A DNA stretch of 64,000 bases from Spirochaetales bacterium. Its GTDB lineage: Bacteria; Spirochaetota; Spirochaetia; UBA9216. Positions 17,983 through 27,612 of the stretch are shown one piece after another (within the stretch, counting starts at the first letter, position 1; each line of letters begins with the position of its first letter). Made by a program: the position numbers and the translations under genes. A model generated the notes under the pieces. It did no database searches. It saw nothing but the letters and a program-made list of their open reading frames with translations, and had not been told where the DNA came from. Location of the stretch: NCBI GenBank assembly GCA_016342585.1, contig JAEINK010000015.1:1-64000 (forward strand). Direction: 5' to 3'.

Positions 17983-19712
17983 AGAGGGTGCTCTATACTC
18001 TGTTTCTAATCCTCTTCTGTTTCTCCCTTGCCGGTCAGGAAGAGGAATTTCCTGAAGGTGCTGACCAGGTTTTGAGTGACGCCCGGGAAGCTATCCGAAG
18101 AGAGTTTTATCCTAGAGCCCTTGAACTCCTCTCCGAAGGGGAAGTGAGATACCCGGAAGATTATCGGATACCCTTTTTAATGGGAGAGCTCTACGCGATG
18201 GAGGAGCTTTATCATCTAGCCCTGGATTCCTTCCTTCAAGCAGATCGACTTGAGGTAGATAATCTGGAGGTTATGTCTGCCGCTGCCGGGGCCTTCGCCA
18301 GGTTGAACCGAAATCAGGAATCGGTTGCGCTGATGGAAAAAATTCTGGCCCTGCATCCGGATGACCGGAAAGTGATCGCCGATCTTGGCTGGATGTATTT
18401 TAAGACCTATCGACCGGCCGATGGAGAACGTCTTCTAAAGCGGGCTATCGATGAGTATGGGGAGACTCCAGGATTGCTTATGACTCTGGGGACACTCTAT
18501 ACCTCCCTTTACCGGTATGAGGAGGGGAGGGAGTACTACCTGAGATCTATTGAGGCGGCCAATGAAACCGGCTGGGACTACTTTTCCGCTGTGGCGTATT
18601 ATAATCTCGCCCTTCTCGATTACTCCTTCTATCAATATGATCTTGCCATGGAGAATGCCGGGAACTCACTTGATATTGCCAAGCGAAGCTCCGGATATAT
18701 CTGCCTTGGAGAACTTGCCATGTCCCGGATGGATTTCAGCGGGGCATTGGATGCCTTCACTCAAGCCTATGATCAGGATGAGACCCCCCTTTCACTTGAA
18801 AGCCTTGCCCAGCTCTATTATCAGTTCGGCATGCTTGGTCCTGCTCTCTCCCATGCAAAAGAGGCTGAGGCCCGGGCGGACAGCTCCTGGATGTACTACT
18901 TTGGAATTGATCCGGACAGGCACCTGATGGACCTGCACGAACTCTATGGTGATATTTACAGGGCCATGAGCCTAAATGAACTCAGGCTGCCGGCCCGGGG
19001 GATAAAGAGGATTCCCCGCTTGTTTAACAGTATCAAATATAGGCTTAAATCCTGGTTTTATCACAGTTCCTACCGTAAACTCGCCGTGCGGATTGGCCGG
19101 GCATACCTGGAAGAGGGGAACAAATTTGACGGTGAACTCCTTTTCTATTATGCTTTAAAGGGTTACCCTCATGCTGCGCTTAAATATCTGGAGAGATGTG
19201 AGAATTTTGAAGTTAGCGTCGCTCCGGAATCTTTTCCTTTCTATCGATATGAAGAGGGGATAATGAAAAGCGATTCAGAACTGCTGTATGAAGCCCTCGA
19301 TCTTCTTGACCCTCACTGGGAGAGGAGTAGAATTGATGATGTTCTTACGGCTCTTATTCCTCTGGTGAAGGGGGATGAAAAGATTGATGCTCTTAACCTT
19401 TTGTATTCAATAAATCCCGGAGCCTTTGTTCGTGAAGGATTTGATCTTCCCGTAAGGTTGAAAGGTAAGAATTCAGAAGGTGTTGCCGGATTTCTTAAAC
19501 GCGGCGGGGTCAATTTTAAGACTGAAACAACCGATAAGGTAAGGTATGAACTGCGAATAGAGGTAACAGGAGATACCTGTTATTATTCTTTCTGGGATCT
19601 TTCGGAACATAAAACGATATGGACAGATAGGTTTGTTTTTCAAGGAGATGGTGATAAACTTTCAGTACAGGCTTCAGAGGCGATCCTTAACCGTCTCTTC
19701 ACGCCCCGATGA
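17979..19712 (+). CDS. Secreted TPR-repeat protein of the MoxR operon
   Basis: 577 residues with a signal peptide ending near LAGQ (about residue 19), then TPR-like helical pairs from about 25 to 300. After a less regular section comes a C-terminal beta-rich part (about 505-575, VRYELRIEV, CYYSFWDLSEHKTIWTD). Expected to be periplasmic or membrane-associated. It is coupled to the transglutaminase gene by a four-base overlap and replaces the BatC/BatE-type TPR proteins found in related operons. No specific function can be assigned. Confidence 0.82.
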   Translation: MKRVLYTLFLILFCFSLAGQEEEFPEGADQVLSDAREAIRREFYPRALELLSEGEVRYPEDYRIPFLMGELYAMEELYHLALDSFLQADRLEVDNLEVMSAAAGAFARLNRNQESVALMEKILALHPDDRKVIADLGWMYFKTYRPADGERLLKRAIDEYGETPGLLMTLGTLYTSLYRYEEGREYYLRSIEAANETGWDYFSAVAYYNLALLDYSFYQYDLAMENAGNSLDIAKRSSGYICLGELAMSRMDFSGALDAFTQAYDQDETPLSLESLAQLYYQFGMLGPALSHAKEAEARADSSWMYYFGIDPDRHLMDLHELYGDIYRAMSLNELRLPARGIKRIPRLFNSIKYRLKSWFYHSSYRKLAVRIGRAYLEEGNKFDGELLFYYALKGYPHAALKYLERCENFEVSVAPESFPFYRYEEGIMKSDSELLYEALDLLDPHWERSRIDDVLTALIPLVKGDEKIDALNLLYSINPGAFVREGFDLPVRLKGKNSEGVAGFLKRGGVNFKTETTDKVRYELRIEVTGDTCYYSFWDLSEHKTIWTDRFVFQGDGDKLSVQASEAILNRLFTPR

Positions 19713-19720
19713 TTTAAATT

Positions 19721-21643
19721 ATGAATAATATAAAGGGCCCTTATATTTTAATAACTCCAGGAGTACCCGACTCAATCTATAAAGGGTTGAATGGTGGCAT
19801 TAAAATCCTCCACCAGGCATCCAATAGTGCTGAGGGCAAAAAGGATTTCATTTCCGGATGTATTGCGGCTGTGGAAGAATGGCCTCTGCCCGATGAGTTC
19901 ATGATGAATCTTTCCGAGAAAACCGTCATTATATGGAACCCTGAAGGTCAGAAGCTGACCACTCATAAAAAGAGGCAGCTCATTCTCGGAGAACTTGGAT
20001 CCGATGATGCGCAAAATTCCTTGATTCTGTCACTTTTTTCAAAGAATATTTATCAGAAAGCATTAATCAGTCGTGAAAAAGTCCTCCTTACTAGTGAGAG
20101 AGAGATAAACAAGCAGCTTCTAAAGGTTGGTGTTTCTCTTTCCGCGGAAAGGAATAATGATAAACTGCTGGATCAGATCGTTCTTCAGATCAGGCAACTT
20201 ACCAAATCGGATGCCGGGAGTCTCTATCTTCTTGTGGAGGATGAGGAGAGTGGGGAGAGGTCTCTCCTGTTCAAGATCGCTCATAACGATTCTAATCCAA
20301 CCGATTTCACCGAATTTAAAATGCCCCTGAATACCTCTTCCATTGCCGGGTATGTTGCTGAAACCGGTGAGATCCTGGATATTCCGGATGTTTATGATCT
20401 TGATGAAGATGGAGAGATTAAATTCAATAAAAGCTATGATGAGGCTACCGGGTATCGGACCAAGTCCAGCCTGACTGTTCCCATGGCAGACCATCAGGGT
20501 AATGTGATAGGTGTCATTCAGCTTCTGAACAAGAAGCGGGATATGAATACAAAGTTGAAAACTCCCGAAGATGTAGAAGCACAGGTCCTCGAATATGACA
20601 AGCATAATGAGGCGATTGTCCTCTCTCTTGCCTCCCAGGCGGCTGTTTCACTTGAGAATAACAGGTTGTATAACGAAATACAGACCCTTTTTGAAGGATT
20701 TGTAAGGGCTTCCGTAAAGGCAATTGAATCGAGGGATCCGTCAACAAGCGGTCATTCAAACAGAGTCGCCCTGTTCACGGTAAAGCTGGCCGAAGCTGTC
20801 TCCAGGCAATCTACCGGCGAATTTGCCCATGTCCATTTTTCCGATGAGGAACTTCTGGAACTCAGATATGCAAGCCTGCTTCATGATTTCGGGAAGGTCG
20901 GTGTCCGGGAAGCTGTACTGGTTAAGGCAAAGAAACTCTATCCCGGTCAGCTTGAGGTTATTAAAAGCAGGCTGCATCAGATATGTGCCATGGTTCACCA
21001 TCAAAATCTTCAGAAACAGTTTGATTATCTTAAAAATGAAGGTCCTGAGAAGTATGCTGCCAAGGAGGCTGAGTTCAAGGCCGAGGAAAAGCAACATTCT
21101 GATATGATCGAAACATTTTTAACTCAGGTGGAAGAGGCGAATGAACCTCGGTTTCTGGAAGGGGATATTGCCGGAGTTCTTGAGGTCATGGGGGATACTT
21201 TCTATACCGATTGTGACGGCAAGGAACAACCCTATCTTACCCCGGAAGAGATTCGCCTTTTAAGCATCCCCAGGGGCAGCCTTAATAGGGAAGAGCGTGG
21301 GGAAATCGAATCCCACGTGGAGCACTCCTACGATTTTCTCTCCCAGATTCCCTGGTCGAGGGATATGAAAAATGTTCCCCGGATCAGTAAATCTCACCAT
21401 GAGGTTCTGACAGGAAAAGGATATCCGTCCGGGCTTATAGGGGATGAGATTCCTCTTCAGTCACAGTTGATGACCATTGCCGATATTTTCGATGCCCTGA
21501 CTGCCAGTGACAGACCCTATAAGAAAGCCATTCCCAGGGATAGGGCTATGTCCATCCTTCATGAAGAGTCTGCTGCCGGCAAGATAAATCCGGAACTCCT
21601 GCGGATCTTTGAGGATAATGATATTTACACTCTGGAGATTTAA
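19721..21643 (+). CDS. GAF-HD-GYP protein, predicted c-di-GMP phosphodiesterase
   Basis: 640 residues. After about 135 uncharacterised N-terminal residues comes a GAF domain (about 145-325, ADAGSLYLL-type motif SDAGSLYLLVED, ending VIQLLNKK) and an HD-GYP domain: LLHDFGKVGV (about 386-395) and HHEVLTGKGYP (about 558-568), with the following DIFDALTASDRPYKKA. HD-GYP enzymes hydrolyse c-di-GMP. About 100 extra residues, rich in charged helix, separate the two halves where ordinary HD-GYP domains have a short loop. The gene lies eight bases after the TPR gene and precedes a signalling fusion gene, and may be co-transcribed. Confidence 0.88.
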   Translation: MNNIKGPYILITPGVPDSIYKGLNGGIKILHQASNSAEGKKDFISGCIAAVEEWPLPDEFMMNLSEKTVIIWNPEGQKLTTHKKRQLILGELGSDDAQNSLILSLFSKNIYQKALISREKVLLTSEREINKQLLKVGVSLSAERNNDKLLDQIVLQIRQLTKSDAGSLYLLVEDEESGERSLLFKIAHNDSNPTDFTEFKMPLNTSSIAGYVAETGEILDIPDVYDLDEDGEIKFNKSYDEATGYRTKSSLTVPMADHQGNVIGVIQLLNKKRDMNTKLKTPEDVEAQVLEYDKHNEAIVLSLASQAAVSLENNRLYNEIQTLFEGFVRASVKAIESRDPSTSGHSNRVALFTVKLAEAVSRQSTGEFAHVHFSDEELLELRYASLLHDFGKVGVREAVLVKAKKLYPGQLEVIKSRLHQICAMVHHQNLQKQFDYLKNEGPEKYAAKEAEFKAEEKQHSDMIETFLTQVEEANEPRFLEGDIAGVLEVMGDTFYTDCDGKEQPYLTPEEIRLLSIPRGSLNREERGEIESHVEHSYDFLSQIPWSRDMKNVPRISKSHHEVLTGKGYPSGLIGDEIPLQSQLMTIADIFDALTASDRPYKKAIPRDRAMSILHEESAAGKINPELLRIFEDNDIYTLEI

Positions 21644-21723
21644 TACCCAATTTGAACTAATTATTTAATAAGACCATGTCGATGATCATAAAGAGTCCCT
21701 TTTTGAGGATTCTGGAGGATTTG

Positions 21724-23028
21724 ATGAGTGTACTTGGAATTATTAATTCCGATCAAAAAATAAAAGAGTCTCTATCACTTGCGTTTGAACAGGGTTGTGA
21801 ATACTCCTTGAATTTCATGAGTGAAAATGATGAGATATTTGAATTTCTGAAATACGACCTACCTGAGATCGTTATTATTAATTTTTCCGATACCAATATG
21901 GATGTTAAAGGAATTGTCAAACATATCAAAGAGGACAAATGGCTTCTGAATTTCGGGATTGTGGGTCTGTTTAATCAATCCAGGGATGATGAGGAGGGGC
22001 TGCTTTCAACATTGAAGGATATAAATGTTCTTACCCTTCTTGAACAAAACAGAATCCGAACACATATTCTAAAAAATGTTCAAATTATTGAAGAGAATTA
22101 TCAGATCATCTTTCAGCGGGAATTCACTAAGAAGCTCCTTGAGGGGGCTTCCGGCTCTTTTTCAATAGAGAGTGATATCCTCGCTGTCCCCCTTTATGCC
22201 GGAATTGGTGCCACTATACTCTCTCAGAGAGGGTGTATAAATCCGGACAGCAAAATGCATCTCCAGCTGGCTTTGGCCGAACTGATCGTTAATGCGGTTG
22301 AGCATGGTAATTGTGGTATCTCCTATGATGAAAAGACCGAAGGAATGGATAAAGGACTTTCGGTGGTGGATCTTGTCAATGAAAAATGTTTAGACCCTCT
22401 TATCCGTAGCAGAAAAGTGGATTTTCAATGGGAAATTATGGGGGATAAGTCCGTTTTTATTATTGAAGATGAGGGTGATGGTTTTGATGTTCAGGCTCAC
22501 CTTGAAAAGGTAAATAATCAGAGTGAGATGAGTCTTCATGGTCGCGGAATAAAAATGGCAAAAATGCTGGCCCAGGAACTGAATTACAACGATAAAGGGA
22601 ATCAGGTGACCATGGTTATCCACCATGACTCTTCCGTTGAGAAAGAGATTCCTGTCGGTTTTTCCAATGAGCAGGTGCTTCAGGTAAATAAGGGGGATAT
22701 CATCTTCAAGGAAGGTGAAACCAGTGATTACCTCTACTATATTTCTCATGGCACTTTCAGTATTTTTCATAACCGAAAACATGTTGGTATGCTTTCTCAT
22801 AAGGATATTTTTATGGGGGAGATGTCATTCCTTTTAAGCAAGAAACGATCGGCAACAGTTCGGGCTGAGAGTGACGGTAAACTTATTCTGCTTACCCGAA
22901 AAACATTCGTCAATGTTATTCAGGATTATCCTCACTACGGCATCTTTCTCTCAAGGCTCCTTGCCAAGCGGCTGGTCAGAGCAAACTCACGTAATGCGAG
23001 TCTGGCAAAGCGGATTAGTACAGGTTAG
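21724..23028 (+). CDS. Receiver-like / RsbW-type HATPase / cNMP-binding fusion
   Basis: 434 residues from the ATG at 21724, chosen for its GGAGG five bases upstream; an in-frame ATG at 21676 lacks one. Residues 1-110 resemble a response-regulator receiver, but the phospho-acceptor strand reads EIVIINFSD with Asn where Asp is expected, so it is probably a pseudo-receiver. Residues about 175-305 are a histidine-kinase-type ATPase of the anti-sigma class (LALAELIVNAVEHGN, EDEGDGFD, SLHGRGIKMA). Residues about 320-425 are a cyclic-nucleotide-binding domain (GDIIFKEGETSDYLYYI, GEMSFLLSKKRSATVRA). It could act as an anti-sigma or anti-anti-sigma switch partner gated by a nucleotide. Partner and nucleotide are not known. 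Confidence 0.85.
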   Translation: MSVLGIINSDQKIKESLSLAFEQGCEYSLNFMSENDEIFEFLKYDLPEIVIINFSDTNMDVKGIVKHIKEDKWLLNFGIVGLFNQSRDDEEGLLSTLKDINVLTLLEQNRIRTHILKNVQIIEENYQIIFQREFTKKLLEGASGSFSIESDILAVPLYAGIGATILSQRGCINPDSKMHLQLALAELIVNAVEHGNCGISYDEKTEGMDKGLSVVDLVNEKCLDPLIRSRKVDFQWEIMGDKSVFIIEDEGDGFDVQAHLEKVNNQSEMSLHGRGIKMAKMLAQELNYNDKGNQVTMVIHHDSSVEKEIPVGFSNEQVLQVNKGDIIFKEGETSDYLYYISHGTFSIFHNRKHVGMLSHKDIFMGEMSFLLSKKRSATVRAESDGKLILLTRKTFVNVIQDYPHYGIFLSRLLAKRLVRANSRNASLAKRISTG

Positions 23029-23443
23029 TTGTTATAATCCCTGCTGCTCCTTTTCTTCTCAACTTGTCTGAGTGTATCATCACCTCAATATTCAGTTTTT
23101 TGGATACTCCTCATGACCTAAATTTAGATTTATCGAATGTATATTTTCTTATTTAATCTGATCATTATTTAAAAAAGGAGATTAAAAGTATAAAAAAATA
23201 TTTTATCTCTGATTTAACTGGTTATCGTATTTAAACCGGTGTAAAATATACCCATATAGAATTGTAAGGCCTACCGAAATAACACCAGCTTAAAAATTGT
23301 AACTAAAAAAAGACCGCTTGAAATATTTGTGAATTAATACAAGCAGGCAAAATTTTCTAGCTATGTGATCTTAAAGTCCACCATTCTTCTTTTTTCGCAA
23401 ATCACCGATTAAAGCGGTAAAACAAAAAGAGAGGTGAATTAAT
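23029..23443. other. 415-base AT-rich intergenic region before the surface lipoprotein
   Basis: No reading frame or RNA gene is recognised. It contains an A/T-rich stretch around 23165-23215 and an inverted pair ACCGCTT (23313-23319) and AAGCGGT (23412-23418) spaced about 100 bases, of unknown meaning. A good ribosome-binding site (AGAGAGGTG) lies directly before the lipoprotein ATG. No convincing -35/-10 pair was found. Confidence 0.4.
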
Positions 23444-26400
23444 ATGAAAAAATGTACTCTTCTATTGATGCTTTCCCTTGTTTTAAGTTTTCTTTTTCTT
23501 ACATGTACCGTTCCCTTTGTTGATGACGGTATCTCTCCTGCAGTGGTGGCCGATGTAACGGTTAGTCAGTCTGGAAATCAGGTTATTTTAACCTGGACAG
23601 ATCCTTCAGATTCAGATTTAGAACACATAAAAATAAAATGTACACCTGGGGGTTATTTTCAACGGATCTCATCGGCTACCGAACGTGTAGTCTTTACTGA
23701 CCTTGAACCTGAAACCATATATACCTTTACACTTACCGCCTCGGATATATTCGGAAATCTGGCACCGGTTGTTACGGTAACCCACACTGTTCCGGCAGTA
23801 ATTCCCCTGGTGGATAATACAGCCCCGGGCGAAGTTACTGGTCAATCTTTCATCCCCTTCAGCAGCACTGTTAATATAACCTGGTCAGATCCTGCTGATA
23901 CGGATTATCATCATACGGCAATAACCTATACTCCCGGCGGGACTACACCCATTGAGATTCCCGGAGGAATAGAATTTATTCAGCTTCCATTCCTGACAAA
24001 TGGTGTTGAGTACACCTTTAATCTGAAGACCGTCGATCAGGCGGGAAATATTTCCACTGGAGTCACAGGTACGGCAATACCCCAGGAAGCTCTGGGGGTC
24101 TTGAATGTAAACGGTGCTGATGCTGTTGAGAATGATGGAGAGGTGATCCTTTCCTGGACGGATCCAGTCCAGCCGAATTTGAGTCATATTGAGGTGAGCT
24201 GGCTACCCGGAGGGGCAACGGCGCAGGTTGTAACGCTCGGCCTTGAAACATTCACAGCTGCTCCTCTTCTAAATGATACAAGATATACCTTTACCCTTAG
24301 GGCCGTAGACATAAATGGTGGGAAATCCAGCGGTCTTCAAGTCTCAGCAGTTCCCCGTCTTGGTCCTGACCTAACACCTCCTGATGATATAACGATAACC
24401 GGGGCGGCAGAGGGAGATGCCCAGGTAGATTTTACATGGTTAGATCCTTCAGATATAGATCTTGAATATATTCTTATCTCTGTAGTTCCAAATGGAAATG
24501 GAGTGATTCGGGTTCCCGCCGGAGAAGAGGCTTATCTGGTTAAAGGTCTTACCAATGGGGTCAGTCATACGATTACCTTTAAAACTGAAGATAGCTCTGG
24601 CAATGTCTCGGATCCGGGAATTGTGAATTCTTATACTCCTACGGATTCCGTGGCACCTCCCTCCGAGGTTGCCGGACTTTTCGGAGTTTCTTCTGATAAA
24701 CAGATAACTCTTAATTGGTCTGATCCTCCCGAAGCCGATTTTGCATATGTTATAATCACTTATACTCCCGGATTCACCGGGAATCTGGTTGTACCTGCAG
24801 GAGTTGAAACCTCCACAATTAGTAATCTCACCAATAATGTAGCTTACACATTCATAGTCAGAACCCAGAACTTAAGTGGATCGATATCTTCCGGAGAAAG
24901 CCTAATAAAAACCCCCACGGTGGTTCCGGACACAACCAGTCCTGTAATTAACTCGATTACTCATACTCCAAATCCGACTGTTGAAAATACAACTGTTACG
25001 ATTCTTGTAGATGCAAACGATCCCGAATCGGGTGTGACCGGTATTACCTATGATGATCATGCCGATGGTACAGGAGACTGGGATGATGATAGTGAAGTTA
25101 TAACAACTTCCGCAGGGACCTATGATATAGACGTAAGGGTGACCTCCGAAGGAGGAACTACTGAACAGGCCTATACTGTTACAGTTGTTTCTGCTAACTC
25201 ATACGCCGGCGATTTAATTATTACCGATAACGCAGAACTTGCCGCCGCCGCCTCCTACACCGAGATTACCGGTAATCTAACCATTAATGATTCAGGCTCT
25301 GTTATCACCAACATCGATGCACTTGAAAATCTTATCACAATTACCGGAAACCTTACCATTACAAGTAATCCCCTCTTAACGAATACAGATGGTCTTCGAA
25401 ACCTGAATTCGGTCGACTCGATTACAGTATCCCAAAACAGTCTGCTTACGAGTATTGACTTCACGGGTATTACCGATACAAGCCTGGTGAATATAGATCT
25501 GAATAATAATCCACTTTGCACAAGTGTTGCCTTCAGTTCTCTCATCGAAGAACTGACGGGATATCTACAAATTTACACACAGGGGAATAGTGGAACAGGC
25601 ATTACAATGACAGGTTTTGAAAATTTGACTCAACTCCTCCGAATCGGTATCTGGGATAGTAAGATCGATGCAATAAACCTGGATTCCCTGGAAACAATGA
25701 CACAAGGATCAACTTCAAATAATATAAATAATATTGAAGGTCTCACATCCCTGATTTTTACGAATCTCTACAGCATTAATTCTCCCCTGTCTATTTATGA
25801 CTGTTCGGATCTCCAGGTTGTGAGTCTCCCCGGATTTACTTCTCTTACAAAAGGGCTCTATGTATATAATAATCCTGTGCTGACCACGTTCTCCATGCCG
25901 GAACTTCTAAGTTCAAACCCGGGAGTCGGTGTTGCCATAAGTATCCAGAATAATGACAGTCTGACCACCTTTGATCTATCGAAGCTTCAGATATGCGATG
26001 GAAACAGTTCTCTGTCTATACAGGATAATGATAACCTTATTTCCCTTCCGGATTTAGGAGCTCTCCAATCGGTTCAGGGAACTCTCACCATAGACGGTAA
26101 TGCTCTCACAAATCTGTCTGGATTTGATCTGCTTACCTATGCTGGAACGATTACTATTTCGGATAACTATGATCTTACCAGTGTTGCATTGGGAGTAAGT
26201 TCGGGTGGTATAACCGTGGGAACCCTGAATGTTACCAATAACGATAATCTTGAAAATCTTACAGGTCTGACCGGTGTAACCGGAGTTAATTCCATAACAG
26301 GATCCTTAAGTATAACGAATAATAGTGCTCTTACTTCCGTCAATGGGCTGGAAAATATTACAATTATAGGCGGTAGCCTTACGGTTACCGGTAATAATAT

Positions 26401-27481
26401 CTTAAGTGATCTATCAGGGTTCAGCGGACTTACCTCAATTTCTTCTAACCTTACAATATCAGGAGGTCTTATATCAAACTTGAGCGGATTCTCTGCTCTG
26501 GAACAGGTCCTGGGTATATTTAATATATATACCTGTTCTACAATCACCAGAATCTCCACGGTAGATATGCCCAATCTTGCCAGATTGTATTCCCTGGATC
26601 TCTCCAGTAATGCAATCCTTAATGAGATAAACCTAAGTGGTCTTACCTATACCTGGATGCAGAATATCAGTCTTTCCAATCTTTCCCTGCTTGATACCTT
26701 CAATCTGGGATCAAATGTTACTGACATCAATGGATACCTTGCTCTTTACAATGTGGAGAGTCTCGAAAATCTATCCGGTCTTTCAAATATCGATACTATT
26801 GTACAGTATTTCAATGTCGGCAATTGTGATAGATTATCGGAAGTAAGTCTACCTGCCCTCGGTTCCATTGGGCCATACGGTTCCGGTACGGAAATAACCT
26901 TCTATGACAATACCGATCTGGCAAATATAAGTTTACCCGGATGGAATATGACAACCGGAGGATTTACGATTTATAATAATCCTTCTCTGTCTACTGTTGA
27001 TCTTTCCGGTCTTGTTACTATAACCGAAGGGTCTTCGATCTATACAAACGGTCTGTCTGCCGCAAATATGACTATTGATCTAAGTGGATTAACAAGCGCT
27101 AACATGCCTGTTTCTCACGGTTTATATATTTATAATAACGGTAGTCTAAGCAGTGTTGATCTAAGCACTCTTGCCGCTTTGACAGGGACAAGTAATCATC
27201 TTATATTCTACGACAATCCTATTGTTACTCTAGATATATCTGCTATAGATAGTATCACTGGTAATTTTCAGATTGATGATACTCTTCTTGATGAAGCAGG
27301 AGGACCTGGATATGGACTCACCCTTATTGATACAGACACCAATTTAACGGTAGGCGGAACATTTCAGATGCACGATAATACACTTATGTCCCAGGATGAT
27401 ATAGATATGTGGTATCAAACGGGGAGCCGGAATATTCCTACTCAATCATTTTCTGGGAATGAAATACCTGCTGCTCCATAA
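23444..27481 (+). CDS. Large FN3 / leucine-rich surface lipoprotein
   Basis: 1345 residues. The signal peptide ends in the lipobox FLTC with Cys21. Five fibronectin type III modules of about 93-96 residues follow (about 30-490), each carrying the same W-x-DP...D motif (for example TWTDPSDSDLEHI, TWSDPADTDYHHT, TWLDPSDIDLEYI). One bacterial Ig-like module comes next (about 495-580). The remaining 760 residues are irregular leucine/asparagine repeats of about 20-25 residues (GNLTITSNPLLTN, SLTVTGNNILSDLSG), like receptor-L or beta-solenoid leucine-rich domains. It should be anchored at the cell surface and bind or shield something, perhaps a polysaccharide or host/matrix protein. AGAGAGGTG precedes the ATG, and a strong terminator follows at 27531. 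Confidence 0.85.
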   Translation: MKKCTLLLMLSLVLSFLFLTCTVPFVDDGISPAVVADVTVSQSGNQVILTWTDPSDSDLEHIKIKCTPGGYFQRISSATERVVFTDLEPETIYTFTLTASDIFGNLAPVVTVTHTVPAVIPLVDNTAPGEVTGQSFIPFSSTVNITWSDPADTDYHHTAITYTPGGTTPIEIPGGIEFIQLPFLTNGVEYTFNLKTVDQAGNISTGVTGTAIPQEALGVLNVNGADAVENDGEVILSWTDPVQPNLSHIEVSWLPGGATAQVVTLGLETFTAAPLLNDTRYTFTLRAVDINGGKSSGLQVSAVPRLGPDLTPPDDITITGAAEGDAQVDFTWLDPSDIDLEYILISVVPNGNGVIRVPAGEEAYLVKGLTNGVSHTITFKTEDSSGNVSDPGIVNSYTPTDSVAPPSEVAGLFGVSSDKQITLNWSDPPEADFAYVIITYTPGFTGNLVVPAGVETSTISNLTNNVAYTFIVRTQNLSGSISSGESLIKTPTVVPDTTSPVINSITHTPNPTVENTTVTILVDANDPESGVTGITYDDHADGTGDWDDDSEVITTSAGTYDIDVRVTSEGGTTEQAYTVTVVSANSYAGDLIITDNAELAAAASYTEITGNLTINDSGSVITNIDALENLITITGNLTITSNPLLTNTDGLRNLNSVDSITVSQNSLLTSIDFTGITDTSLVNIDLNNNPLCTSVAFSSLIEELTGYLQIYTQGNSGTGITMTGFENLTQLLRIGIWDSKIDAINLDSLETMTQGSTSNNINNIEGLTSLIFTNLYSINSPLSIYDCSDLQVVSLPGFTSLTKGLYVYNNPVLTTFSMPELLSSNPGVGVAISIQNNDSLTTFDLSKLQICDGNSSLSIQDNDNLISLPDLGALQSVQGTLTIDGNALTNLSGFDLLTYAGTITISDNYDLTSVALGVSSGGITVGTLNVTNNDNLENLTGLTGVTGVNSITGSLSITNNSALTSVNGLENITIIGGSLTVTGNNILSDLSGFSGLTSISSNLTISGGLISNLSGFSALEQVLGIFNIYTCSTITRISTVDMPNLARLYSLDLSSNAILNEINLSGLTYTWMQNISLSNLSLLDTFNLGSNVTDINGYLALYNVESLENLSGLSNIDTIVQYFNVGNCDRLSEVSLPALGSIGPYGSGTEITFYDNTDLANISLPGWNMTTGGFTIYNNPSLSTVDLSGLVTITEGSSIYTNGLSAANMTIDLSGLTSANMPVSHGLYIYNNGSLSSVDLSTLAALTGTSNHLIFYDNPIVTLDISAIDSITGNFQIDDTLLDEAGGPGYGLTLIDTDTNLTVGGTFQMHDNTLMSQDDIDMWYQTGSRNIPTQSFSGNEIPAAP

Positions 27482-27530
27482 GCAATGTGTTTAAGCAATT
27501 TTTGGAGGTTCTCCTCCGGTATAAAATTGA

Positions 27531-27563
27531 AAAAAAGCCGCATCCGAAAGGACGCGGCTTTTT
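27531..27563. terminator. Bidirectional rho-independent terminator
   Basis: AAAAAAGCCGC, a GAAA tetraloop region and GCGGCTTTTT form a nine-pair stem with one mismatch (core arms GCCGCATCC and GGACGCGGC). Because it has A-runs on the left and T-runs on the right, it can stop both the lipoprotein transcript from the left and the carboxyltransferase transcript from the right. Confidence 0.88.
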
Positions 27564-27612
27564 CATATGGCAGCCGGGGCTGCTCATTTAATTAATTTCT
27601 TTGATCAGGAAA

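Noticed and set aside
23444..27481. CRISPR-like or tandem DNA repeat array suggested by periodic sequence
   Set aside because: The periodicity is at protein level (FN3 and leucine-rich repeats). DNA units differ in length and sequence and the frame stays open.
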